Shown here piece by piece: positions 36,029 through 45,763 of a stretch of DNA of 53,633 nucleotides. Position 1 is the first letter of the stretch, and every line of letters begins with the position of its first letter. The notes under the pieces were generated by a model. It saw only the letters and a list, made by a program, of their open reading frames with translations, made no database searches and had not been told where the DNA came from. Both the position numbers and the translations under genes were made by a program. The stretch comes from Alphaproteobacteria bacterium (lineage in GTDB: Bacteria > Planctomycetota > Phycisphaerae > UBA1845), in the NCBI GenBank assembly GCA_028285105.1, contig JANQQE010000017.1:1-53633 (forward strand), read 5' to 3'.

Positions 36029-37384
36029 ATGGCGCAGGAATTTCGACTACCGGATTTGGGCGAAGGAATCACCGAAGGGCAGATTGTTCGCATCATGTGC
36101 CAAAAAGGTGACACCATCGCCGAAGATCAGACCATCATGGAGGTCGAGACGGACAAGGCTGCCGTCGAAATCCCCTCGCCATTCGCCGGGGTCGCCTCCG
36201 AGATTCTCGTATCCGAAGGACAAACCGTTGCTGTCGGCGAGGTGCTTCTGAAGATCGAAAGTACCAATGGCAGCAGTTCCGCAGGGGGCAGTTCTGGAGG
36301 AAAGACCTCTGCCTCCAGCAACGATGCTCCAAAAAAAGAAACTGCATCCGCTAAGAAAGAGCCAGCCAAGACTGAACCCAAAGCATCGAGTCCGCCTGCC
36401 GCCGCACAAACATCGGGAATGCCAGCCACCCGCACGCGGGCCTCGGCTGCCCCTGCCATTCGCAAGTTGGCCCGTGAAATGGGCATCGATATTGATTCGC
36501 TGACCGGATCGGGTCCGGGCGGTAGGGTGCTTCGCGAAGATGTCGAGTCGGCAGCATCGGGCAGGTCGCAACCCGCATCTGCCGCTTCCGCTCCATCGTC
36601 CCAGGCGATGCCGGCATCTCCGCCGCCAGCCGCCCTAGCAATCGCCGAACCGCCAAAGATCGAAGGCACGCCAGGTCAGGACAACTGGGGCGCGGTGATC
36701 AAGTCGCCGTTGACGCAAATCCGCAAGACCATCGCGCGACAAATGTCCAAGAGCGTTTCGACGATTCCGCACGTCACGCAGACCGACGAGATCGATATCA
36801 CTTTGCTCGATGCGATGCGCCACGATCTGCGCAGTGAAGATGGATCAGGCCCGCGCGTGACCATGATGGCGTTCATCCTGCGTACGCTTTCGCACTGTCT
36901 GCGAACGCATCCGATTTTCAATGCCAGCTTCGACGACGAGCGCGAAGAAATTATCTACAAGCAGTACATCAATATCGGCATAGCAGTGGATAGCCCGCGC
37001 GGCTTGGTCGTTCCGGTGATTCGCGATGCTGACAGACTCAGCGCCCTGGGGCTATCGCACGAACTCCGAAAGATCGCCCAGAAGGTGCGCGACACGCAGT
37101 TCGGCATCGAAGACCTGCGCGGTGGAACGTTTACCGTGACGAACTATGGTGCGATTGGCGGCATCTACGGTACGCCGATTATCAATCATCCGGAAGTTGC
37201 GATCTTGGGTGTGGGCCGCACGCAGGAACGCCTGCACATGGAAGACGACGAAATTCAAACGCGACTGATGATGCCGATCAGCCTGTCGTTCGATCATCGG
37301 GCTGCCGACGGCGCACAAGCCGCTCGCTTCATGAACGACATCGTCGCCCATCTGTCCAACCCGGCACTGTTAATGATTAAGTAA
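36029..37384 (+). CDS. pdhC: Dihydrolipoamide acetyltransferase (E2)
   Basis: 451 residues from the ATG at 36029. One lipoyl domain (1-80) carries the lipoylated lysine in VETDKAAVEIPSP (Lys43). A ~50-residue Ala/Ser/Lys linker leads to the E3/E1-binding domain (TRASAAPAIRKLAREMGIDI...GSGPGGRVLREDV). After a second Ala/Pro linker comes the catalytic domain with the active-site DHRAADGAQAARF near the C-terminus. It transfers the acyl group from E1 to CoA. Only one lipoyl domain is present, as in many bacteria. It follows E1-beta by about 100 bp. Confidence 0.94.
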   Translation: MAQEFRLPDLGEGITEGQIVRIMCQKGDTIAEDQTIMEVETDKAAVEIPSPFAGVASEILVSEGQTVAVGEVLLKIESTNGSSSAGGSSGGKTSASSNDAPKKETASAKKEPAKTEPKASSPPAAAQTSGMPATRTRASAAPAIRKLAREMGIDIDSLTGSGPGGRVLREDVESAASGRSQPASAASAPSSQAMPASPPPAALAIAEPPKIEGTPGQDNWGAVIKSPLTQIRKTIARQMSKSVSTIPHVTQTDEIDITLLDAMRHDLRSEDGSGPRVTMMAFILRTLSHCLRTHPIFNASFDDEREEIIYKQYINIGIAVDSPRGLVVPVIRDADRLSALGLSHELRKIAQKVRDTQFGIEDLRGGTFTVTNYGAIGGIYGTPIINHPEVAILGVGRTQERLHMEDDEIQTRLMMPISLSFDHRAADGAQAARFMNDIVAHLSNPALLMIK

Positions 37385-37451
37385 GTACGTCGCTCCGCCG
37401 GGCACGGCGATTCGTAAGCAATCCATTCTCTTACCTTGGGAATAACAATAA

Positions 37452-38861
37452 ATGGTTGTCGGTGAATTCACGCACGAAACGGATTTGTTGGTCATCGGTG
37501 GCGGGCCCGGCGGATATTCTGCCGCATTCAAAGCCGCCGCCCACGGTATCTCGACCACCATCGTCGAATCGGACAAAGCGCTGGGTGGCGTTTGCCTGCA
37601 TCGCGGCTGCATTCCTTCGAAAACGCTATTGGCCATCGGTGAACTCATATCTGCCGCCGACCATGCCAGTCAAATGGGGATCAATTTTTCAAGACCCAAA
37701 GTCGATCTCAACGGCGTCAACGATTGGAAGTCCAAAGTCATCACCAAACTTTCACGCGGACTCGGGTCGGTCGCAAAGAAACTCAAGGTCGAAGTCATCA
37801 AAGGCACAGCAAAGTTTGAAGACCAAAGGCACGTGGTCCTTTCAGACAGCGACGTCGCCCGCATCAAATTCAAACGAGCGGTCGTCGCAGTTGGTTCGCG
37901 GCCCGTACGTCTCGGAAAGATCGAAGCCGACGACCCTCGCGTGGTCGATTCGACCGGTGCGCTGAAGTTGGAATCAATCCCCAATCACACGCTGGTGGTG
38001 GGCGGTGGTTACATCGGTCTTGAAATGGGCAGCGTCCTCGCCTCGTTGGGCAGCGAAGTGACCGTCGTCGAAATGCTACCGACGCTACTGACCGGTTGCG
38101 ATCCGGACTTGGTCAAACCGTTGGCCAAGCGACTTGGTAAAGACTTCGCTGAAATCTGCATGGACACGCGCGTCACCGGAATGAAAGCCGCAAAGAACGG
38201 CATCGTGGTTTCGTTCGACGGCAAGCAGCCACCCAAGCGCAAGACGTTCGACCAGGTGCTGATCGCTGTCGGTCGCCGCCCGAATTCCGACATGATCGCA
38301 ACAGAGGTAGCCGGCATCGAAGTCACTGATCGCGGATTCATCAAAGTCGATGACCAGTTCAAGACCTCGAACTCGCGCATCTTCGCCATTGGCGACATCA
38401 TTGGCGATCCAATGCTCGCCCATAAAGCCATCGCCGAAGGCAAGGTCGTTGCCGATGTACTCGCCGGTCAAGACGTGGTGTTCGACCCGCGATGTATTCC
38501 GGCAGTCGTGTTCACCGACCCGGAAATCGCGTGGGCCGGCTTGACCGAATCCGAAGCCAAACGCGACGGAATCAACATCGAAGTCAAGAAATCGCAATGG
38601 GTCGCTTCCGGACGGGCGACGGCGATCGGACGCACCGACGGTTTGACCAAAATTCTGTTCGATCCAGAAACGCAGCGCGTGCTGGGTGTTGGGATCGTCG
38701 GACCGCATGCTGGCGAAATGATTTCCGAAGCGGTGCTGGCCATCGAAATGGGCGCAGTCGCCGCCGACCTGGCATTGTCCATCCATCCGCACCCAACGAT
38801 TTCCGAATTGATGGGCGAAGTCGCCGATCAGATGACGCCTGCCGGCGTATCCGCACACTGA
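37452..38861 (+). CDS. lpdA: Dihydrolipoamide dehydrogenase (E3)
   Basis: 469 residues. The FAD-binding GGGPGGYSAA is at 16-25, the redox disulfide in GGVCLHRGCIPSK (Cys48 and Cys53), the NAD site GGGYIGLEMG, the FAD site GDI near 310, and the catalytic pair in IHPHPTISE at the C-terminus. It reoxidises the lipoyl arm of E2. The gene follows E2 by 67 bp. Confidence 0.95.
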   Translation: MVVGEFTHETDLLVIGGGPGGYSAAFKAAAHGISTTIVESDKALGGVCLHRGCIPSKTLLAIGELISAADHASQMGINFSRPKVDLNGVNDWKSKVITKLSRGLGSVAKKLKVEVIKGTAKFEDQRHVVLSDSDVARIKFKRAVVAVGSRPVRLGKIEADDPRVVDSTGALKLESIPNHTLVVGGGYIGLEMGSVLASLGSEVTVVEMLPTLLTGCDPDLVKPLAKRLGKDFAEICMDTRVTGMKAAKNGIVVSFDGKQPPKRKTFDQVLIAVGRRPNSDMIATEVAGIEVTDRGFIKVDDQFKTSNSRIFAIGDIIGDPMLAHKAIAEGKVVADVLAGQDVVFDPRCIPAVVFTDPEIAWAGLTESEAKRDGINIEVKKSQWVASGRATAIGRTDGLTKILFDPETQRVLGVGIVGPHAGEMISEAVLAIEMGAVAADLALSIHPHPTISELMGEVADQMTPAGVSAH

Positions 38862-38919
38862 CGCGCTGTCACATTGACGTACTGGCCCTCTGATGCATTG
38901 GCCAACCCGGTAGCCAACC

Positions 38920-39981
38920 GTGATCACCACCGACTTTCTCGAACGCCTGCGATCCCAAATCAAACGCGGCGATCTTCTTACGCGCGGCGCGAAAATCGTG
39001 GTGGGCGTTTCGGGTGGGGCGGACTCTACGGTGTTGCTGCATGCCCTTTATCAAATTGGTTCCGATGACGACGCGCAGTACGAATTGCACGTCGCCCATT
39101 TGAATCATCAACTTCGAGGCGATGAATCGGAAGCCGATGCAGAATTTGTCGCAACACTAGCCGATCAATTGAACCTACCCAAAACGATTCAGCGCTGCGA
39201 TTTGAATATCGATGCAGCCACCGAACGAACATCGCCGGAAGACCTCGCCCGCCGCGCACGGTTCGATTTCTTTGAAGAAGTCTGCCAATCCATCGGCGCT
39301 ACGCACGTCGCGCTGGCCCATCATGCCGACGATCAAGTCGAAACCGTGCTGCACCGATTCATGCGCGGCACGGGTATCCGCGGCTTGTCGGGGATGGCCG
39401 CCAAGCGTCGTCTGACGAAAACGTCGAACGTCTATCTGGTCAAACCGTTGCTCAGATTTTCAAGATCGGAAATCATCGAATACACGGCCAGTAAAGGCTT
39501 AGAATACCGACACGATTCCAGCAACGCTTCGCCCAGCCACACCCGCAACCGCATCCGCCAAGAGTTGCTTCCAATGCTTGAGGAAACGTTTAACCCTCAA
39601 GTGCGCGAAGCAGTTTTGCGACTCGCCCAACAATGCGAATGGACGCACGAGTTCCTGCGCGAAACTACTGCATCCACATTTGAGCAAGCCACACTTGAAC
39701 GCAAACCGCTATCCATTTCGCTGGATCGATCGCAAGTGAAAGCATTGCCCATCGTCATTCAAACCGGCATCTTGCGAATGGCAATCGAATCGCTCGGCAT
39801 GCGCGAACGACGTTTGACCTTTCGTCACGTCACCGACATTGCGGAGGCGATTTCCGAAGACAACGCACGCGGCGGATTCTCGCTTCCCGATGGCGTTGAC
39901 GTGAAGTTTGATCGAACGCGAATCACTTTGTCGAAATGCAAAACCAAGCAACCCTCCGCGCGAGGCGAAGCGATCTCGTGA
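38920..39981 (+). CDS. tilS: tRNA(Ile)-lysidine synthase TilS
   Basis: 353 residues from a GTG. The PP-loop SGGADST is at 31-37, followed by HLNHQLRG and ALAHHADDQVET, and RHDSSNASPSHTRNRIRQEL, all TilS signatures. It modifies the wobble C34 of tRNA-Ile to lysidine so that AUA is read as Ile. The C-terminal TilS-C domains of the E. coli enzyme are short or absent. Its stop overlaps a possible GTG start of the next gene. Confidence 0.93.
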   Translation: MITTDFLERLRSQIKRGDLLTRGAKIVVGVSGGADSTVLLHALYQIGSDDDAQYELHVAHLNHQLRGDESEADAEFVATLADQLNLPKTIQRCDLNIDAATERTSPEDLARRARFDFFEEVCQSIGATHVALAHHADDQVETVLHRFMRGTGIRGLSGMAAKRRLTKTSNVYLVKPLLRFSRSEIIEYTASKGLEYRHDSSNASPSHTRNRIRQELLPMLEETFNPQVREAVLRLAQQCEWTHEFLRETTASTFEQATLERKPLSISLDRSQVKALPIVIQTGILRMAIESLGMRERRLTFRHVTDIAEAISEDNARGGFSLPDGVDVKFDRTRITLSKCKTKQPSARGEAIS

Positions 39982-41249
39982 CTTCACCCTGCGCCAAGAC
40001 AAGGCTATCGAATCGCGCCAAGATGACCCAACTCGTGATTGTGTTTCTGATTGCATTCGCATTGCGCGCAGGGTTTGGCATTTTCAGCACGAAAGCAAAT
40101 GCCCATTCGTCAGGCAATGAAGTTGCCTCGCTGCAATTCGACGACGAGCAGTGGTATTGGGCGATCGGTCAATCCTATCGAAATGGCGACGGAATGGTCG
40201 GTGAGTTTGGTCATCGTGCCGAACGAATGCCCTTGTATCCCTGGATTCTCTCGTGGTTCAGCTCCGGCGAAGAAGGCGTGTCTGCAGCCCGCTGGTTTCA
40301 ATACGTCTTCGGATCGCTGGCAGCTTGCGCGGTCTTGGCGCTCGCTTGGCGTATCTCGACATACGCAATGATCGCAGGCCTCATCGTCGCGGTCGATCCG
40401 ACGCTGGTCGGAAGCGCGTCGCTGCTTTTGGGCGAAACGATATCGGTAACGCTTCTTGCAGCGCTTTGGTGGGTGGCACTTCCCTTTCGCGATCGTCAAT
40501 TGCGTTCGTCAATGCGATGGGCGGCTGCCATTGCGCTTTCGATTCTGGTCATCTACGCGAAGGAATCGACAATCCTGTTGGTCGCCGCATTGTTTGGTTA
40601 CCTGATTTTCGCGCGACGCGACCGTGCAGGCGTCGTTGCGGCGATCGCGGCGGGAATTTGCATCGCTGCGTCGCTTTTACCGTGGGCTTATCGCAACAAA
40701 CAGCTGACTGGCGAATGGATTTGGCTGACCTCGCGCGGTGGCATCTCGCTTTACGACGGCGTGCATTCGAGAGCCACCGGAGCCAGCGATTTGGGAGACA
40801 TCAAGTCCGCCCCTGAAGTCGTTACCCTCAGTGAAGCTAAATGGAATCGCCATTTCAAGGCCAAGGCTTGGCAACATATTCTAGACGACCCAGCCCGAAT
40901 CTTCGCGCTCTCATGGACCAAACTGGCTAGAACGTGGAGTCCCGTTCTCAATGCTGCCGATTACCAGTCATGGAAAGTTCGCGCGATTTTTGCCGGCTGG
41001 TATGTGCCGCTCTATGGTCTTGTATTGATCGGCATCTACGCCTGCCGCTTGAAGTGGCGCACACTCGTCGGCTTGCTGCTTCCGGCGATCTGCATTTCAG
41101 CGATGCACGTATTTTTTGTCGGAAGCGTGCGATACCGCCTCGTCGCGATGCCGACTTTGGCGATATTAGCCGCCATCGGTTTACAGTCTCTTCTGAGTTG
41201 GCGAAAATCGAGCGCGATGCAGATAGCCTCTGACGAACTGGATTCCTGA
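39978..41249 (+). CDS. GT-C type membrane glycosyltransferase
   Basis: About 423 residues from the GTG at 39978, which overlaps the tilS stop (GTGA); the ATG at 40023 is the alternative start. There are about ten hydrophobic helices. The first extracytoplasmic loop has the acidic motif FDDEQWYWAI, the expected catalytic position in GT-C enzymes (PMT/ArnT/GT39 types), and RMPLYPWI after it. It probably transfers a sugar from a polyprenyl-phosphate carrier to a lipid or protein. Donor and acceptor are unknown. Confidence 0.82.
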   Translation: MTSPCAKTRLSNRAKMTQLVIVFLIAFALRAGFGIFSTKANAHSSGNEVASLQFDDEQWYWAIGQSYRNGDGMVGEFGHRAERMPLYPWILSWFSSGEEGVSAARWFQYVFGSLAACAVLALAWRISTYAMIAGLIVAVDPTLVGSASLLLGETISVTLLAALWWVALPFRDRQLRSSMRWAAAIALSILVIYAKESTILLVAALFGYLIFARRDRAGVVAAIAAGICIAASLLPWAYRNKQLTGEWIWLTSRGGISLYDGVHSRATGASDLGDIKSAPEVVTLSEAKWNRHFKAKAWQHILDDPARIFALSWTKLARTWSPVLNAADYQSWKVRAIFAGWYVPLYGLVLIGIYACRLKWRTLVGLLLPAICISAMHVFFVGSVRYRLVAMPTLAILAAIGLQSLLSWRKSSAMQIASDELDS

Positions 41250-41257
41250 GACGTCCT

Positions 41258-44200
41258 GTGACCGAAAACGCACCGAGCATTCACGAACGCCGACTCGCGA
41301 AGAGTCGCCTGAAACCCAAGCGCAAGTGGCTGAGATGGCTGGCGCTGGTGGTCGTCGTCTGCGCTTCCTGCGGAATCTGGTACTACCGTTCCATGACAGA
41401 ACCAGCCAAGCTGCGTCGCACTGCCCAGGCGTATCTCCAGACATTCTTCACAGCCAACCTGTCTATCGATCGCGTGGACTTTTCGCTGTTTGGCGGGATC
41501 AGAATGTCGGGCGTGTCACTTTCAGACCCATGCGGCGGTCCCGGCGACGAACCGCTCGCAACCTGCCGCGAAATGACGCTACACCATAAACCGCTGCATT
41601 TGCTTCTTGGTAAGTTGCGTTTTGACTCGGTTGATATCGCAGGCGCCCGCTGCCGGGCCGTCTTCGATGACGCCACCGGTCACTTCAACGTGCAGGATCT
41701 TTTGGCCCAGAATCGATTCGGCGGAATGGAAATGGTAGACTTGCCACGGGTCAGCACCGGCGACATCGACGTTGACGTCATCCGCCGCGGGCCAAAGTCA
41801 GACATACTCGTCGAACGGCTGACATTGAACATATTGGCCCTTCCCGATCCCGGTGGCCGAGCGTCGTACGATGTAGTCTGGGACGCAACGACGGACCGAG
41901 TTTCGAGCGGTACGCTGCGAATCGATTTCGACAAGAAGACCATTCGCGATGTCGAAGGTGGAACGCCTTGGTTGTCCATGCGAGCTGCCGCCCTCGCAAC
42001 AGAAGCAGCCACTCCCGGTGCCCGCTACTGGATGGACCTGCTCGGTTTGCAAGGTCAGTTTCATGCGATCGATTTTAACTTACCGATGCTGCCGGTCGTC
42101 GATCAGCGTCATCGCATCGCTATACAAATCGAGCAAGCCGCGATTTCAATACCCATCGACGAAATTGAAAACAAACTGCCACCGAGCGAACGCTACCTCA
42201 CGTTGACTGGCGTTGCAGGAACGCTTCAGGTCGGCAACAACCATGCCTACCTCGACTTTCTTGGGTATTGGAATGATTGTCTCTGCCGCGCGAAGTTGCA
42301 ACTCAGCGGCAGCATCGACAACGACACCCGCCCGTCAGACATCGGTTTCGTACTTGAACTCGACGCTAAGAAATTTACGTTGCCAAGAACCGATTCTTCG
42401 GTCGCGCCAGCCGAGTCGCGCTTGATTGCAAGCCTGCCGAGTCTTGCCAAGTTTTATCGCCATTACGATCCACACGGTCAAATCGACCTTGCCGTGACCA
42501 TTTCAAAATCAGAAGGGCGCGATTCGCCAATCATGCTCGAACGCGCACGCATCGAAGCGCTCGGTGCAGACTTGTCGCACCATAAGTTTCCTTATCGCGT
42601 GAACGACGTTCGCGGGACCGTCGAAATAGGGCCTGACGGCCTGCACGTGATCGGCATCAACGGTTATCACAATGACGGCTGGGTGATCGCTAACGGCTGG
42701 ACGGGGGGGCCTGCCGGCCCGGTTCCTGCCGACATCGACATCTACGGATACGACATAGCCCTCGACGACGACTTATGCGGTGGCATGGGACCGCACCATC
42801 GAAAGATGTGGGATTCGTTCTCACCGGAAGGTATCGCCGACCTGCAAGTCAGCATGAAACGTGGGCCAGCCATCGACGGTGCGCCGGCTCGCTGGTCGAT
42901 CAACACCGTCGCCCAGGTGCTGTCCGCCGATGCCGTATTCTCTCAGTTTCCGTATCCAATTTACGACTTCGACGGCATCGTCCGAATCGAGGACAACAAA
43001 ATCGATATCGATGGCATTCAAGGTTTTGGAGAAAGCGGCGAAATTTCTGTCAGCGGAACGGCAACAACCACGCCGGAAGGTCTGGAGCAGTTGGACCTGA
43101 GCATTGTCGCCGCTGATGTCCCACTCGAAGACAGCCTCTTTGCCTGTTTCGAACCCGAAACGCAGCAGCAACTTCGGCAATTGAACCCCCAGGGGACGGT
43201 CGAAGTTTCCGTCGATCTATCGAAAGATGACGTCAACGCCCCGCTTGATTACATGGTCGAAGTCGATCTCGAACAGACGCCGATCCGCCACGCCAATCTG
43301 CTGGTTCCGATTCAGGAGAGCAGCGGTCACCTTCGCATCGACCGCCATCGCATCGACATCGAGCGCCTGACCGGGCGCGTTGCCGGTGGAGAAATCCAGC
43401 TCGACGGATTTATCGAGCGCAGTGCGGCTGCCCCGTGCCTCGATATCCGTGCGACGTGCCAGAATATGAAACTCGAGCGCGACGTCATCGAATCGTTTCC
43501 CATACATCTGCGGAAACCGCTTCTCGATCTGGGCATCACTGGAACGCTTAATGCCGATGCCGTCTGGAAACGCGATGCATCGGACCCGACGCGGGAGTTG
43601 CATTCGACGATTCACGTCGATTTGAGGGGAATCGGGCTGCGCCATCCGCGATTTCCCGTTCCATTGACGATATCTTCGGGGAGCGCGCTGATTAAGGAGT
43701 CGAACCTGACCCTTACGAATGTTGCCGCATCGGGAGATGGGATCGACCTTACCATCGACGGTTCGATGCGAACCAGCAAGAACCCAACCACCGGTCTTGC
43801 CGATACCCACACCGACGTTCGCATGAACCTGTCGATTGAAGAATTCAATGAAACGATTCGCGACGCAGCCCCATGGCGCATCCGAAAGCTATTTGGCAAC
43901 ATTCAACCGCAAGGCGGTGTTCAACTCAGCAATGGCCGGCTTGTCATCGACCAATTCGGCAACGATTCTGCTCCCGACTGGACCATGAGCGGTACCCTGC
44001 GAACCGACGACCTCAGCCTGGAATCGGGACTCTCATTTGAAAACCTTCGGGCGAACATGCCGTTTACCGCGTCGACCCAACAAGGCGTATTTGACTTTGA
44101 CGGTAAGATCTCCGCGCCAACGGTGACGATTGCCAAACTACTGCTTACGGATGTGCAGGGTGCAGTCGATTACGACGCCCAACGCAGCCAGTGGTCGATC

Positions 44201-44875
44201 GATCAACTCAGCGCCAAGGTGGCTGACGCTACCATCGGAGGGGAACTGCAAACGTGGCTCGATTCGGGCGAGACCCATTATGGCGGCGCGTTCACGTTCG
44301 ATCACGTCCCGCTATCTGAACTGACCGCTGCGTTATCAGAAAAGAGCGAGGATGGCCAACCCAGGGCCATTGCGGGAACCGTCGTCGGTCAAGTCTCGAT
44401 TAGCGGCGTGCTGTCCGATTCGAGAGAGCGGCGGGCTGGCGGTACGTTTGAAGTCAAAGAAGCCGAACTCTACAAATTGCCGGCGCTGCTCGCGATCCTA
44501 AACGTCATCAATTTGACACTGCCGAAAGAATCGGCATTTCAGGAAGTCGAGACGGAGTTCTATCTTTCGAACGACAAGTTGCAATTCCGCGACCTGCACC
44601 TGAAAGGGAACGCATTGGCGATGGTGGGTGAGGGCGAGATGCAGTGGTCCACCAAAGACCTCGACCTGCGATTGACAGCCGTCAGCCCCAAGCAGGATTC
44701 GCGGATACCCGTCGTCACCGAACTGCTCGAAGGGGCTTCGCGCGAATTCATTGAAGTGCGCGTCACCGGAACCATGAACGATCCGGTAGCAACGGGCCGG
44801 CCATTCCGTACGGTCAGCAACGCTCTGGAAACCCTGTTACAGCCCAAGAAAAAAGACCGCCGGCGCAATAAATAG
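41258..44875 (+). CDS. Large AsmA-like membrane-anchored protein
   Basis: 1205 residues from a GTG, only 8 bp after the glycosyltransferase stop. A basic N-terminus leads to one transmembrane helix (about 25-45, WLRWLALVVVVCASCGIWYY). The rest is a long periplasmic region of repeated beta strands with an N-terminal YLQTFFTANLSIDRVDFSLF block and a C-terminal AsmA-type part (LLAILNVINLTLPKE...). AsmA-family and TamB-like proteins form beta-grooves that move lipids between membranes. The link with the neighbouring membrane glycosyltransferase fits a role in the envelope. Confidence 0.8.
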   Translation: MTENAPSIHERRLAKSRLKPKRKWLRWLALVVVVCASCGIWYYRSMTEPAKLRRTAQAYLQTFFTANLSIDRVDFSLFGGIRMSGVSLSDPCGGPGDEPLATCREMTLHHKPLHLLLGKLRFDSVDIAGARCRAVFDDATGHFNVQDLLAQNRFGGMEMVDLPRVSTGDIDVDVIRRGPKSDILVERLTLNILALPDPGGRASYDVVWDATTDRVSSGTLRIDFDKKTIRDVEGGTPWLSMRAAALATEAATPGARYWMDLLGLQGQFHAIDFNLPMLPVVDQRHRIAIQIEQAAISIPIDEIENKLPPSERYLTLTGVAGTLQVGNNHAYLDFLGYWNDCLCRAKLQLSGSIDNDTRPSDIGFVLELDAKKFTLPRTDSSVAPAESRLIASLPSLAKFYRHYDPHGQIDLAVTISKSEGRDSPIMLERARIEALGADLSHHKFPYRVNDVRGTVEIGPDGLHVIGINGYHNDGWVIANGWTGGPAGPVPADIDIYGYDIALDDDLCGGMGPHHRKMWDSFSPEGIADLQVSMKRGPAIDGAPARWSINTVAQVLSADAVFSQFPYPIYDFDGIVRIEDNKIDIDGIQGFGESGEISVSGTATTTPEGLEQLDLSIVAADVPLEDSLFACFEPETQQQLRQLNPQGTVEVSVDLSKDDVNAPLDYMVEVDLEQTPIRHANLLVPIQESSGHLRIDRHRIDIERLTGRVAGGEIQLDGFIERSAAAPCLDIRATCQNMKLERDVIESFPIHLRKPLLDLGITGTLNADAVWKRDASDPTRELHSTIHVDLRGIGLRHPRFPVPLTISSGSALIKESNLTLTNVAASGDGIDLTIDGSMRTSKNPTTGLADTHTDVRMNLSIEEFNETIRDAAPWRIRKLFGNIQPQGGVQLSNGRLVIDQFGNDSAPDWTMSGTLRTDDLSLESGLSFENLRANMPFTASTQQGVFDFDGKISAPTVTIAKLLLTDVQGAVDYDAQRSQWSIDQLSAKVADATIGGELQTWLDSGETHYGGAFTFDHVPLSELTAALSEKSEDGQPRAIAGTVVGQVSISGVLSDSRERRAGGTFEVKEAELYKLPALLAILNVINLTLPKESAFQEVETEFYLSNDKLQFRDLHLKGNALAMVGEGEMQWSTKDLDLRLTAVSPKQDSRIPVVTELLEGASREFIEVRVTGTMNDPVATGRPFRTVSNALETLLQPKKKDRRRNK

Positions 44876-44910
44876 TGACTCGATTTTGAATTTCAGGCTG
44901 ATTGTGCGAT

Positions 44911-45654
44911 TTAGGCTGATGCGTTTTCGTGGGCTTGAAAGAGGATGCGGCCGCAAGTGTTGCAGAGGACGAGTTCGTCGACGCTGCGTAGTTTGTTGAC
45001 GACTTCGAGGGTGACGGACATGTTGCAGCCTTCGCAGATGTGCTCGTCTCCGCGACTGCCGACGCGAAGGATTTCGGCCATCGCCTCGCCCTCGTGTTTT
45101 GCCGCCACACGTTCGAACGCAGCCAATGCCGATGGTGCGATCCCGCTGGCGGCTTCTTCCCGGGCCTTTTCGAGTCGGTCCATGTCCTCCCGCGTTTTTT
45201 CAAGATAATCGTTAAGATCTTTTTCGCGCTTGGCCAGTCGCCTCTGAAGTTTTTCGTTTTCTTCTTCAAAAGCCTTCGATTTTTCGAGCAGGTCGTCTTT
45301 TTCGGCCATTAACTCCAAGACCCTGCTTTCGAATTTCGAGGTGTCGGCTTTCTCGGTATTGAGGGCGGTGAGGATCGCAGCGTAGTCTTTGTTGGTCTTG
45401 GCTGCGTTGAGGGCGACGCGGTGTTTGGCCATCGACTCTTCGCGTGTCTTGATGTCGAGGTCGGCTGCGTCGATACCGATCTGGCATTGCTGGACGGATT
45501 TCAGGTGTGCGTCATGGGCGGCTTGGTTGGCTGCAACTTGTTGCTGCCCTTGGGCGATTTTTCGGCGGTAGCCATCTGTTTTTGAGCGCAGGCGGCTCAG
45601 ATCCCGCTCAATTTCCTGCAACCGATGCAAAGCATCAAGGATGACTCCCATCAA
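44911..45654 (-). CDS. Coiled-coil protein with C4-type zinc ribbon (zf-RING_7 family)
   Basis: 247 residues. Residues ~10-180 are one long coiled coil rich in Glu/Lys/Arg, including the family block NKDYAAILTALNTEKAD. The C-terminal zinc ribbon has CEGCNMSVT and VLCNTCGRILF, four Cys in two CxxC pairs. This is the widespread bacterial family PF02591, thought to be nucleic-acid- or RNA-related but not well understood. The gene stands alone and converges with the AsmA-like gene. Confidence 0.88.
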   Translation of the reverse strand: MMGVILDALHRLQEIERDLSRLRSKTDGYRRKIAQGQQQVAANQAAHDAHLKSVQQCQIGIDAADLDIKTREESMAKHRVALNAAKTNKDYAAILTALNTEKADTSKFESRVLELMAEKDDLLEKSKAFEEENEKLQRRLAKREKDLNDYLEKTREDMDRLEKAREEAASGIAPSALAAFERVAAKHEGEAMAEILRVGSRGDEHICEGCNMSVTLEVVNKLRSVDELVLCNTCGRILFQAHENASA

Positions 45655-45741
45655 TCACCTGCCCAAAAATAAGTTGTGTCGCACTGCAAGAACCCGTAAA
45701 CACCTACGAATAAAGATTATGCTCCGAATCGCTGTCATTTG

Positions 45742-45762
45742 CAAGCGGTTCAACGCCGCTTG
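45742..45762. repeat. Short perfect hairpin upstream of the binding-protein gene
   Basis: CAAGCGG-ttcaacg-CCGCTTG forms a 7 bp stem and 7-base loop. It ends two bases before the longest possible start of the next gene, so that gene probably begins further downstream and the hairpin is in its leader. Confidence 0.6.
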
Positions 45763-45763
45763 A